NCBI RefSeq assembly: GCF_000785435.2
Contig: NZ_JTDB02000011.1
Coordinates: 117,956-181,955, forward strand
Direction of reading: 5' to 3'
Source: Paraburkholderia sacchari
Lineage (GTDB): Bacteria > Pseudomonadota > Gammaproteobacteria > Burkholderiales > Burkholderiaceae
DNA: 64,000 bases
In this document: in pieces, positions 18,709 through 26,214 of the stretch
Layout of the letters: every line of letters begins with the position of its first letter
Numbering within the stretch: the stretch's first letter is position 1
Program-made: the position numbers and the translations under genes
The notes under the pieces: generated by a model
What the model was told of the DNA's origin: nothing
The model's database searches: none
The model's input: the letters and a program-made list of their open reading frames with translations, nothing else

Positions 18709-19260
18709 ATGCATGCTCCTTCCGGCAACCCCGGTTCCCCGGCGATTCTGGTGACCGGCAAAGGGGCGTCGCCGACGCGCACCGATGCCCTGCCCGCTAC
18801 AGGGCGGCGACCGGGTCTGTTGACCATCGGCCTGGGCTTCCGGCGCGATGTGACATCCGGCCAGATCGAGGCCGCCGTCCGGATGGCACTTGGGAGGCTG
18901 GAATCAGGCGACATGGCCGAAGTCATGTGCGTGGCCACACTGCAAGACAAAGCGCATGAGGCGGCCCTGCTGGCGTTCTGCGAACAGCATCGGATGCCGC
19001 TGGTCGCCGTCCCGGCGGAGCAAATCAGCACCTGTCTCGACGAAAATCCGTTGCTCGCGCGTTCGCCAGTTGCACGCGAGAAACTCGGCGTCGACGGGGT
19101 ATGCGAACCTTGTGCGCTGCTCGCTGCCCCCGGCGCCCGGCTGCTACGCGGCAAGCTCGCGCTCGATGGCGTCACGGTTGCCATTGGCACGCTAACCCCA
19201 ATGCACCCGATGCAGCCGGATCACACAGACAACAAACAAGGACATCATGAAGACCGATAG
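18709..19260 (+). CDS. cobE: CobE / CbiG C-terminal domain protein
   Basis: A 183-residue protein of the CobE family, equal to the C-terminal domain of CbiG. The conserved N-terminal stretch is TIGLGFRRDVTSGQIEAAV near residue 38. VPAEQISTCLDENPLL is in the middle and VDGVCEPCALLAAPGARLL near residue 126. Its exact chemistry in the aerobic route is not settled. The CbiG N-terminal part is fused to CobJ here, so CobE may complete a split CbiG. It overlaps cobO by 14 bases and opens the plus-strand run cobE-cobO-cobB. Confidence 0.87.
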   Translation: MHAPSGNPGSPAILVTGKGASPTRTDALPATGRRPGLLTIGLGFRRDVTSGQIEAAVRMALGRLESGDMAEVMCVATLQDKAHEAALLAFCEQHRMPLVAVPAEQISTCLDENPLLARSPVAREKLGVDGVCEPCALLAAPGARLLRGKLALDGVTVAIGTLTPMHPMQPDHTDNKQGHHEDR

Positions 19261-19849
19261 CGAATCCCATCTGCGCATGACTCAACGCCGCCGCGAAGGG
19301 CACGAAAAGAAACAGGCTGCCGCCACGCACGAAAAAGGCCTGCTGATCGTCCATACCGGCAATGGCAAAGGCAAGAGCACGGCGGCTTTTGGCATGGCGG
19401 TGCGAATGCTGGGCCACAACGAGCGTCTCGGCGTCGTGCAGTTCATCAAGGGCGCGCTGCATACGTCCGAGCGTGATTTCCTCGGCGCACATCCGATGTG
19501 CGATTTCGTCACGATGGGTGATGGCTATACATGGAACACGCAGAACCGCGAGGCCGACATCGCCACGGCCCGCAAGGGCTGGGACCAGGCCGTCGCAATG
19601 ATCCAGAGCGGCAACTACCGGATGGTGATCCTCGACGAACTCAATACCGTCCTCAAGTACGAATACCTGCCGCTCGATGAAGTGCTCGCTGTGCTGACCG
19701 CGCGTGGCCCGGAGCAGCATGTCGTAGTCACCGGCCGCCACGCGCCCGATGCGCTCATCGAGGCAGCCGATCTCGTCACGGAAATGCGCCTCGTGAAGCA
19801 TCCGTATAAGGAGCAGGGCGTCAAGGCGCAGAAAGGTGTGGAGTTCTAA
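19247..19849 (+). CDS. cobO: Cob(I)yrinic acid a,c-diamide adenosyltransferase
   Basis: CobO/BtuR (CobA of enterics), 200 residues; it transfers the 5'-deoxyadenosyl group from ATP to reduced cobalt. The P-loop HTGNGKGKSTAAFGMAVR is near residue 36. VVQFIKGALHTSERDFL and VILDELNTVLKYEYLPLDEV are standard family stretches. Length is typical. It lies 2 bases from cobB, so the two are surely co-transcribed. Confidence 0.97.
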   Translation: MKTDSESHLRMTQRRREGHEKKQAAATHEKGLLIVHTGNGKGKSTAAFGMAVRMLGHNERLGVVQFIKGALHTSERDFLGAHPMCDFVTMGDGYTWNTQNREADIATARKGWDQAVAMIQSGNYRMVILDELNTVLKYEYLPLDEVLAVLTARGPEQHVVVTGRHAPDALIEAADLVTEMRLVKHPYKEQGVKAQKGVEF

Positions 19850-19851
19850 CC

Positions 19852-21159
19852 ATGCCGTCTTGTCCAGCGCTGCTCGTCAGCGCGCCCGCCTCCGGCCAGG
19901 GAAAGACCACGATCACGGCGGGCCTTGCACTGCTGCACCGCCAGCTCGGCCGGCGCGTGCGGGTCTTCAAGACGGGGCCTGACTTCCTCGACCCGATGAT
20001 CCTGGAGCACGCAAGCGGCGCCCCAGTCCAGTCGCTCGATCTCTGGATGGCAGGCGAAGACGGCTGCCGCCGGCTGCTGGCCGAGGCCGCTGCGCAGGCG
20101 GATCTCATCCTGATCGAAGGCGTGATGGGACTCTTCGACGGCACACCCAGCAGCGCCGATCTCGCAGCCAGATTCGGCGTGCCCGTCGTCGCCGTGATTT
20201 CGGCGAAGTCGATGGCGCAGACGTTCGGCGCCGTCGCATTCGGTCTTGCGCATTACCGTTCGGATGTGGCGATACACGGCGTGCTGGCCAATCATGTCAG
20301 TTCGGCGCGTCACGCGCAGATGATCCAGGCGGGCATGCCCGACGGGCTGCGCTGGCTGGGGCATCTCGCCCCATCCGCGCAGATGGCGCTGCCGGAACGG
20401 CATCTGGGGCTTCATCAGGCTGGTGAAATCGATCAGCTCGAATCGCGTATTGCCTTCACGGCCCAGGCACTCGCCGATACGGCGCTGGCCGAATTGCCCG
20501 CGGCCGTTTCGTTCGATGCAGCGCCGCACGATAGTCACCACGCGCAGCCACGGCTGCTCGAAGGAAAGCGGATCGCCATCGCTCGGGACGCAGCCTTCTC
20601 GTTCATCTATCCAGCGAACGTGAGTCTGCTGGAAAGCCTGGGGGCGCGCGTCGCGTTTTTCTCGCCGCTGGCAAACGAACCCGTCCCAAGTCATGCCGAT
20701 GCGCTGTATCTGCCCGGCGGCTACCCCGAGCTTCATGCCGCTACGCTGGCGGGCAATGTAATAACCGCCGCCAGCATCCGCGGCCATGCAACGGCCGGCA
20801 AGCCTGTGGTTGCCGAATGCGGCGGCATGCTGTATCTGCTCGACGAGCTGACCGATACCGAAGATCGCTCGACACCGATGCTCGGGCTATTGCCGGGACG
20901 GGCGGCGATACAGAAACGGCTGGTCTCGCTCGGTATGCAGGCGCTCGAAACGAAGTTTGGAGTGCTAACAGGCCACACGTTCCACTATTCCAGCATGACG
21001 ACTCCCCTGCAACCCGAAAGCCACGCCACCCGCGCGCAGACCGGCGCGCCCGGCGAGCCGGTATTCCGCTCGGGCGCGATCGTCGCAAGCTACATGCATG
21101 GATACTGGCCGTCCAACCCTGCCCTCGCGGCGGCGCTTTTTTGCGGCAAGCCCTTTTAA
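19852..21159 (+). CDS. cobB: Cobyrinate / hydrogenobyrinate a,c-diamide synthase
   Basis: ATP-dependent amidotransferase of 435 residues that amidates the a and c side chains. The N-terminal dethiobiotin-synthetase-like domain has SAPASGQGKTTITAGLALLH at residue 8 and FKTGPDFLDPMILEHASGAP. The C-terminal glutaminase domain has its nucleophilic cysteine in VVAECGGMLYLLDEL near residue 323. GHTFHYSSM near residue 371 supplies later conserved residues. In the aerobic route this step precedes CobN. No distinct terminator was seen in the 70 bases to the convergent DUF1289 gene. Confidence 0.95.
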   Translation: MPSCPALLVSAPASGQGKTTITAGLALLHRQLGRRVRVFKTGPDFLDPMILEHASGAPVQSLDLWMAGEDGCRRLLAEAAAQADLILIEGVMGLFDGTPSSADLAARFGVPVVAVISAKSMAQTFGAVAFGLAHYRSDVAIHGVLANHVSSARHAQMIQAGMPDGLRWLGHLAPSAQMALPERHLGLHQAGEIDQLESRIAFTAQALADTALAELPAAVSFDAAPHDSHHAQPRLLEGKRIAIARDAAFSFIYPANVSLLESLGARVAFFSPLANEPVPSHADALYLPGGYPELHAATLAGNVITAASIRGHATAGKPVVAECGGMLYLLDELTDTEDRSTPMLGLLPGRAAIQKRLVSLGMQALETKFGVLTGHTFHYSSMTTPLQPESHATRAQTGAPGEPVFRSGAIVASYMHGYWPSNPALAAALFCGKPF

Positions 21160-21229
21160 CGAAACCGCACGGACGGCGGTCTGCCGTGCCCGGTGGCCTG
21201 CGCGATCCAGAATACGTTGCGCGCCGGGG

Positions 21230-21457
21230 TCAGCCAGCCCTCGTTGCGAGCTCGTCGAGCAGCGCGAGCCTGTCCGGATCGTCCATCGTTTTCCATGCCC
21301 GTATTTCGGCTCTGTTGCGCAGACAGCCTTCGCAATAACCGCTCTGCGGGTTCAACCGGCAAACATCGATGCACGGGGAACCGACCGGACGCTGCGTTTT
21401 CGCTTGTTCGATCTTTTGCTCGAGACTCAGGCGCGGCGGTTGTTCGACGTTTTCCAT
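21230..21457 (-). CDS. DUF1289 small cysteine-rich protein
   Basis: A 75-residue protein of the DUF1289 family. The signature is SPCIDVCRLNPQSGYCEGCL followed by RNRAEIRAW, with four cysteines that suggest a metal or Fe-S site. The open frame extends upstream inside cobC, but ATG 21457 is the real start: it shares its A with the cobC stop (TGATG), so translation is coupled. Function is unknown in the family. Coupling to cobC suggests, but does not prove, a link with cobalamin or with PLP/metal chemistry. Confidence 0.85.
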   Translation of the reverse strand: MENVEQPPRLSLEQKIEQAKTQRPVGSPCIDVCRLNPQSGYCEGCLRNRAEIRAWKTMDDPDRLALLDELATRAG

Positions 21458-22524
21458 CACACCCCACCCGCATTCACTTCGCGGCTTACCGCGCGCAGCG
21501 CAGCATCGAGCCGCGCCCATCCCGATTCGTCCGCGGGCAGGCCGAAGCGCAGCCCCCGGACGACGTCGAACCTCCGTGTCCACACGGCATGACGGGCCAA
21601 TCCATCCTGCCACTGTGGCGCACGCTCATCGCGCACCCACGCGAAGAGCGGTGTGTGCCGCACCACCGGGAAAAATTCCCCGAGCAAATCCGCAAGCCGC
21701 TCTCCCGCAGCCGCGAGACTGGCCCGCGTTTGCGTCTGCCAGTCCGTATCCAGCATCGCGGCGCGCGTCACGATGCGCGCAGGCCCGCTTACGCTCCACG
21801 GACCACGCAGGCTACGCATAGCCCGAATGACGTCCTTATCCGCCAGCACGAAACCCACTCGCGCACCAGCCAGCCCGAAAAACTTGCCAATCGAGCGCAG
21901 CACGATCAGCCCGCCACGATCAGCGAACTTCGCCACGCTGAGTTCCGGCATCGCCTCGACAAAAGCCTCGTCGACCACCAGCGTACCGTCACGCACCGCG
22001 AGTTCCTCATGCCAGCCCATGATGACGTCCGGCGTGAACCGCTCGGCTCCCGGGTTGTTCGGATTGACGAGAACCAGATGCTTCAGATCCGCTGGCAGCG
22101 GCCTCCCCGGTTCCAGTACAAAAGACGCTGCGCCGCCGAGGTCGGCAATGTCCCGCGTGACGAAACGATCGACGGGAAACCCCGCGCGCTCGCAGGCAGG
22201 CGCGTATTCCCCATACGTGAGCAGCCCGACGCCGATACGCCCCTTGGGAAGAACCGCCGGCAGCATCCGGATCGCTGCCTGTGTGCCTGCCACGGCGAGC
22301 GCCTCTCGCGCACCATAATGCGCGGCAGCGATGACCTCCAGATCGTCGTCGTCGTCGGGCAACCTGAGCCATGCCTGCGGATCGACGGGCGGCACCGGAT
22401 AGCCGTCGGGATTGATCCCCGTCGAAAGGTCGAGCCAGTTTTCCCGGGCGATGCCATACCGGCGAGCAGCCTCGCCGAGATTGCCGCCGTGCGGCACTTG
22501 TGTTGCGTGATCGAGATTGAGCAT
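21457..22524 (-). CDS. cobC: L-threonine-O-3-phosphate decarboxylase-like aminotransferase
   Basis: PLP-dependent fold-type I enzyme, 355 residues, the CobC/CobD family that makes (R)-1-amino-2-propanol phosphate for the nucleotide loop. Key stretches are HGGNLGEAARRYGI, LDLSTGINPDGYP, VLVNPNNPGAERFTPDV and the PLP lysine in VLRSIGKFFGLAGARVGF near residue 212. It is called cobC in Pseudomonas nomenclature and cobD in Salmonella. The start ATG 22524 is 173 bases from the divergent cobQ. Confidence 0.92.
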   Translation of the reverse strand: MLNLDHATQVPHGGNLGEAARRYGIARENWLDLSTGINPDGYPVPPVDPQAWLRLPDDDDDLEVIAAAHYGAREALAVAGTQAAIRMLPAVLPKGRIGVGLLTYGEYAPACERAGFPVDRFVTRDIADLGGAASFVLEPGRPLPADLKHLVLVNPNNPGAERFTPDVIMGWHEELAVRDGTLVVDEAFVEAMPELSVAKFADRGGLIVLRSIGKFFGLAGARVGFVLADKDVIRAMRSLRGPWSVSGPARIVTRAAMLDTDWQTQTRASLAAAGERLADLLGEFFPVVRHTPLFAWVRDERAPQWQDGLARHAVWTRRFDVVRGLRFGLPADESGWARLDAALRAVSREVNAGGV

Positions 22525-22530
22525 AGGTAT

Positions 22531-22617
22531 TCAGAAAATCGCGGAAGCGCTGGCCAGCACGCCATGGTACCAGGCCGCCCCGCCGCACGCGATGTTGAGA
22601 CTGCCAACCGCGGGTGA
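22531..22617 (-). pseudogene. Possible relic of a CbiB/CobD-like C-terminus
   Basis: On the minus strand, 7 bases before cobC, a 28-codon open stretch ends in TGA and contains CGGAAWYHGVL. This resembles the conserved GG-x-x-WYHGV stretch near the end of adenosylcobinamide-phosphate synthase. In related genomes that gene usually precedes cobC. No further CbiB sequence is visible upstream, where a cobQ promoter lies instead. It is short enough to be chance, so the call is tentative. Confidence 0.3.
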
Positions 22618-22623
22618 CATAAT
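22595..22623 (+). promoter_or_regulatory. cobQ: Likely sigma-70 promoter of cobQ
   Basis: TTGAGA at 22595-22600 and CATAAT at 22618-22623 are 17 bases apart, about 75 bases before the cobQ start. No riboswitch core was found in this leader. Transcription of cobQ therefore appears not to be riboswitch-controlled directly. Confidence 0.5.
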
Positions 22624-22696
22624 ACGGCCCCGCCCCTGCGCCGTAATAGATTCGGCAATCCCGGCGCGGCGATTCCACACTGTTCACGTAAGCGAC

Positions 22697-24166
22697 ATGG
22701 CCAAAACGTTGATGATCCAGGGGACGAGCTCCGACTCCGGAAAGAGCACCCTCGTCGGGGCGCTTTGCCGGATTGCCACGCGTGAAGGCAAGCGGGTCGC
22801 CCCGTTCAAGCCGCAGAACATGTCGCTCAACAGCGCAGTGACCATCGACGGCGGAGAAATCGGCCGCGCGCAGGCCTGGCAGGCACTCGCCGCCGGCGTC
22901 GCTCCCGAAGTCGACATGAACCCGGTCCTGCTCAAGCCGAACAGCGATACCGGTTCGCAAGTCATCGTGCAAGGTCATTCGCGCGGCAATCTCGATGCGC
23001 GGGCCTATCACCACTACAAGCCCATCGCGATGCAGGCAGTGCTCGAATCGTACGATCGCCTGAAGGCGAAAAGCGATCTCGTGCTGGTCGAAGGCGCCGG
23101 CAGCCCGGCCGAGGTCAACCTGCGTCAGGGCGATATCGCCAACATGGGGTTCGCCACCGCCGTTGGCTGTCCAGTCGTGCTGGTCGCGGACATCGATCGC
23201 GGCGGCGTGTTCGCGCAGATTCTCGGCACGCTGGCCTGCCTGCCCGAAAATGAACGCGCGCTGGTGAAAGGCATCGTCATCAATAAGTTTCGAGGCGACG
23301 TGGCACTGCTGAAACCCGGTATCGACTGGGTCGCAGCACAAATGAACAAGCCCGTGTTCGGTGTGGTGCCGTTCGTCCCGGGTTTGTGGCTCGACGCCGA
23401 AGACATGCTGCCGAAACAGAGCCATAAAGATGTGGGTGCCGGCGAGGTGCTGCGCGTCGTCGTGCCGGCACTGCCGCGCATCAGCAACCACACTGACTTC
23501 GATCCACTACGTGCGCATCCGCAAGTCGATTTCCGCTTTGTTCGTGCGGGCGAGCCGCTCCCGGCGGCGGATCTCGTGATCCTGCCGGGCAGCAAGAGCG
23601 TCCAGCGCGATCTCGCCTGGTTGCGCGAACACGGTTGGGACACACATCTGCGTCGTCATCTGCGCTACGGTGGCAAGCTGATCGGGGTCTGCGGCGGGCT
23701 GCAGATGCTCGGGAAGGAATTGCACGATCCGCTCGGCATTGAAAGCCCGGTAACGCGCACGGCGGGGCTTGGGCTGCTCGACTACGTCACGACGCTCGAA
23801 CCGCACAAGCAGCTCGTCAACACTGCCGGCACACTCCTCGTAGACGGATCAGCACCGGTACGCGGATACGAAATTCATATGGGTGTCACCGAAGGCCCGG
23901 CCTTGTCCCGCCCCGCGCTGCGCCTCTCCAACGGCCACGCAACGCGCGCCGACGGCGCGCTCTCCGAAGACGGCCAGATTCTGGCAACCTACCTGCACGG
24001 CCTGTTCGATTCGCCTGACGCCTGCACGGCGCTGCTTCGCTGGGCGGGGCTTGGCCATGTGGAGCGCGTCGATCATGACGCGCGCAGGCTCGCATCCATT
24101 GACCGGCTCGCCGACGCAGTGGCTGCGAGCGTCGATCTCGATGCCCTGTGGGGCTGCATGGGCTGA
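22697..24166 (+). CDS. cobQ: Cobyric acid synthase
   Basis: Amidates the b, d, e and g side chains of adenosylcobyrinate a,c-diamide; 489 residues. The N-terminal P-loop-like motif is MIQGTSSDSGKSTLVGALCR, followed by KPQNMSLNSAVTIDGGEIG. The glutaminase domain has its cysteine in LIGVCGGLQMLGKELHDP near residue 333 and its histidine in TYLHGLFDSPDA near 430. The frame is open 60 codons further upstream, but ATG 22697 gives the family's own start. It is convergent with cbtA. Confidence 0.96.
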   Translation: MAKTLMIQGTSSDSGKSTLVGALCRIATREGKRVAPFKPQNMSLNSAVTIDGGEIGRAQAWQALAAGVAPEVDMNPVLLKPNSDTGSQVIVQGHSRGNLDARAYHHYKPIAMQAVLESYDRLKAKSDLVLVEGAGSPAEVNLRQGDIANMGFATAVGCPVVLVADIDRGGVFAQILGTLACLPENERALVKGIVINKFRGDVALLKPGIDWVAAQMNKPVFGVVPFVPGLWLDAEDMLPKQSHKDVGAGEVLRVVVPALPRISNHTDFDPLRAHPQVDFRFVRAGEPLPAADLVILPGSKSVQRDLAWLREHGWDTHLRRHLRYGGKLIGVCGGLQMLGKELHDPLGIESPVTRTAGLGLLDYVTTLEPHKQLVNTAGTLLVDGSAPVRGYEIHMGVTEGPALSRPALRLSNGHATRADGALSEDGQILATYLHGLFDSPDACTALLRWAGLGHVERVDHDARRLASIDRLADAVAASVDLDALWGCMG

Positions 24167-24185
24167 ACGGCGCGCCACGCTCACG

Positions 24186-24902
24186 TTACGCGCGCGATGC
24201 GGACCGTTCGTAGCGCTCAACCAGCGCACCGAACAGCAGCCCGATCGTCGCCCACATGATGACTTGCATGCCAATTGCGGCCAACCGGAAATTCCAGAGC
24301 GCGACAGCCGGGAATTCCAGCGGCACTTCATTGATAGTCGGCATTGCCAACTGAATGGCAGCGATGATGACGATGAATGCAAGTCCGCCGACGATCGAAG
24401 CGTTCCAGCCGCCGAGATGCGCAAGCAACGCGCGACGAATCTTGAGCGAGAAAACCATTACGGCAATCGAAATCGCGATCATCAGGAAGAAGAGTCCCGT
24501 CCGGAATCCAATCGTGTCCGGATCGCCGACCGATGGCGGGTTAGCCGGATACTTTATGTTTGGAACGATGACGAGAGCGATAAACGAGGCCGCGGCAAGC
24601 CATGCCGACAACTGCCGTGCAGGCAGCCGGACTCGACCGTACACATATGCGAACGTCAGCGAAAACAGCCCGCCGATTGCCGCACCAAAGGTCACGACAC
24701 CTGTTAGCAAACCGATGCCGGCTTGCGTATGGCGGCTCACCAGTTCGGGATCAGGCGCTTCGCCCTTTGCGGCGTCGAGTTTTTCCGCGAAGGAAATCGC
24801 CCGATCCATCTGGGGTTCACCCACGATCCTGGCAAAACCGAACGTGAGAAGTCCCGCGGCGATGCCTGCAAGCATGCCGCGCACAAGCAGCTTTCCGACC
24901 AT
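24186..24902 (-). CDS. cbtA: CbtA cobalt transporter subunit
   Basis: Membrane protein of 238 residues of the CbtA family, a predicted cobalt importer usually under cobalamin riboswitch control. Hydrophobic segments lie at about residues 5-25, 65-90, 100-120, 132-155, 165-185 and 205-230. The start LVRGMLAGIAAGLLTFGFAR and the loop RHTQAGIGLLTGVVTFGAAI are typical. It lies 10 bases after cbtB. It is convergent with cobQ, with an 19-base gap. Confidence 0.9.
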   Translation of the reverse strand: MVGKLLVRGMLAGIAAGLLTFGFARIVGEPQMDRAISFAEKLDAAKGEAPDPELVSRHTQAGIGLLTGVVTFGAAIGGLFSLTFAYVYGRVRLPARQLSAWLAAASFIALVIVPNIKYPANPPSVGDPDTIGFRTGLFFLMIAISIAVMVFSLKIRRALLAHLGGWNASIVGGLAFIVIIAAIQLAMPTINEVPLEFPAVALWNFRLAAIGMQVIMWATIGLLFGALVERYERSASRA

Positions 24903-24912
24903 GCGCCCCCCT

Positions 24913-25122
24913 TCAGTGACAGGGGAAACCGAGAAGGTGGCGCCCGTCGTGCACGAATTCGTGGATGTACATGCCCGGGAAGATCGACATCGCGCCTTGT
25001 TCGGCGCCGACGAAATAGATGGCCAGCAGCAACATCAGGCCACCGAAGATGACCCACGGCAGCAGTTCCTTGACAGAAATCGGAGCCGGCATGGCAACCG
25101 GCTTCAGAATGGCTTCGCTCAT
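24913..25122 (-). CDS. cbtB: CbtB cobalt transporter subunit
   Basis: Small membrane protein, 69 residues, with one helix (LLPWVIFGGLMLLLAIYFVG). Its C-terminal metal-ligand-rich tail is MYIHEFVHDGRHLLGFPCH, which defines the CbtB family. The open frame continues upstream, but MSEAILKPVAM at 25122 is the proper start. It heads the cbtB-cbtA operon and follows a cobalamin-type riboswitch 40-50 bases away. Confidence 0.92.
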   Translation of the reverse strand: MSEAILKPVAMPAPISVKELLPWVIFGGLMLLLAIYFVGAEQGAMSIFPGMYIHEFVHDGRHLLGFPCH

Positions 25123-25164
25123 AATGGAACCTCTGGGGGAATCGCGCCCCAACGAATGGTTTAA

Positions 25165-25268
25165 AGACATGGCACGAAGAAGGGTCTGGCTTGCGGTATC
25201 TGAAAACAGCACCGAATACAGTGGCGCGGCCGCGCCGGCTTTGCACCGGCTTCCACTCTTCGCACGAG
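25165..25268 (-). promoter_or_regulatory. Short cobalamin-type riboswitch ahead of cbtBA
   Basis: On the minus strand the leader reads ggaagccggtgcaaagccgg, then cgcggccgcgccactgtatt, and ends with the B12-box-like ataccgcaagccagacccttc. The order and spacing match the compact cobalamin aptamers found before cbtAB. The core (gcgccactgta) departs from the usual gccccgcaactgta. A perfect TATAAT at 25272-25277 (minus) lies just upstream, so the RNA probably starts at the first helix. Confidence 0.78.
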
Positions 25269-25341
25269 TGGATTATACGCACGATAGCCTTGCGGAAGAA
25301 ACCTCGCGCCCTGCCACGCCGCCATGGAAGCGCACCCGATC

Positions 25342-25896
25342 ATGAGCCTCGCCCTTGCCTTGATCGCCCATGCGTCTACGCGGGCCATGCGAACAGGTAC
25401 TTTCCCGAACGATGATCCGCTGGATGCCAGGGGGCGATCCGAAGCGGTGAAATTTCTCGAATACTGGGACCGTCCGCCATTCGCTCGCGTGTTGAGCAGC
25501 CCCATGCGATGCGCGATCGAAACCGCCGAGACCTTGGGCCTGAGTGCGACCATCGAGCCCGCGCTTGCCGATATGGATTACGGGAGATGGCGCGGCATGC
25601 GGCTATCGGATCTGGCGGAACATGATCCCGTCTCACTGCATGCCTGGCTGAGCGATCCCGCCAGCGCGCCGCACGGCGGAGATACGCTGCATGAACTGCA
25701 AAGCAGGATGGGACGCTGGATTGATTCTCTGACCGGGGAAGGCAGTCTAATTGCGATCACCCATGCTTCGGTTATTCGAGCAGCGCTCATTCACGCACTC
25801 GGATTCGACGTAAAGGCCGCGTTCGAACTGCAGATCAACCCAATGGCGCGCTTTATGCTGGTCAAAGTTCGCAATCGTCGCTGGAAGTTGGCTTAG
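25342..25896 (+). CDS. Histidine-phosphatase-family protein with altered RHG motif
   Basis: Protein of 184 residues with the phosphoglycerate mutase/acid phosphatase fold. The usual N-terminal motif is LxRHGxT; here it is LALIAHASTRAMRTG, keeping the phospho-acceptor histidine but replacing the arginine before it and the glycine after it. Other conserved parts are RVLSSPMRCAIETAETLG, MDYGRWRGM and ITHASVIRAALIH. ATG 25342 is preferred over 25324 because ggaag sits about 10 bases before it. It is divergent from the riboswitch-led cbtBA genes and may belong with cobalt uptake. A role in nucleotide-loop assembly like CobC of Salmonella (alpha-ribazole phosphatase) is possible but unproven. Confidence 0.8.
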   Translation: MSLALALIAHASTRAMRTGTFPNDDPLDARGRSEAVKFLEYWDRPPFARVLSSPMRCAIETAETLGLSATIEPALADMDYGRWRGMRLSDLAEHDPVSLHAWLSDPASAPHGGDTLHELQSRMGRWIDSLTGEGSLIAITHASVIRAALIHALGFDVKAAFELQINPMARFMLVKVRNRRWKLA

Positions 25897-26214
25897 CTTC
25901 TCTAATTCCGCTGACACAGCTTCGCTGGACGACTTCGTGCCAGCCGCAATGGGAAGCGTGTATTGTTGGTCCTTGCGAAGACAGACTTGGGTGATCGCGA
26001 GCTGGCTGCCTGGTAGAACGTCATCAGACAGTCGCTCCGCAATATCCATCGGCCCCTGCGATGTGCCATTCCTTGCGCCATCACCCAGAGCCCACCTTGT
26101 GCGTCAAGTTGAGGACGCTGTCTCTCGTTTCGCTGCAAGACGTCGGAGCCGCACAAAAACTGTGCGTCTGTCCTTGCATTCATGCGCCCGTGCACTTACC
26201 AGAGCGAGGATTCC
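25897..26214. other. Intergenic stretch, no supported gene
   Basis: Between the phosphatase-like gene and the hydrolase. A minus-strand frame reads plausible protein (LPGSQLAITQVCLRKDQQYT) at about 25930-26040, but it has no good start and runs into the antisense of the neighbour. It may be a decayed regulator. No RNA gene or clear promoter was recognised. Confidence 0.4.

Noticed and set aside
21160..21229. gcacgg/ccgtgc stem between cobB and the DUF1289 gene as a terminator
   Set aside because: Only six pairs and no T-run; too weak to call.
22007..23491. 494-codon minus-strand open frame
   Set aside because: It crosses both cobC (wrong frame) and antisense cobQ; no family match.
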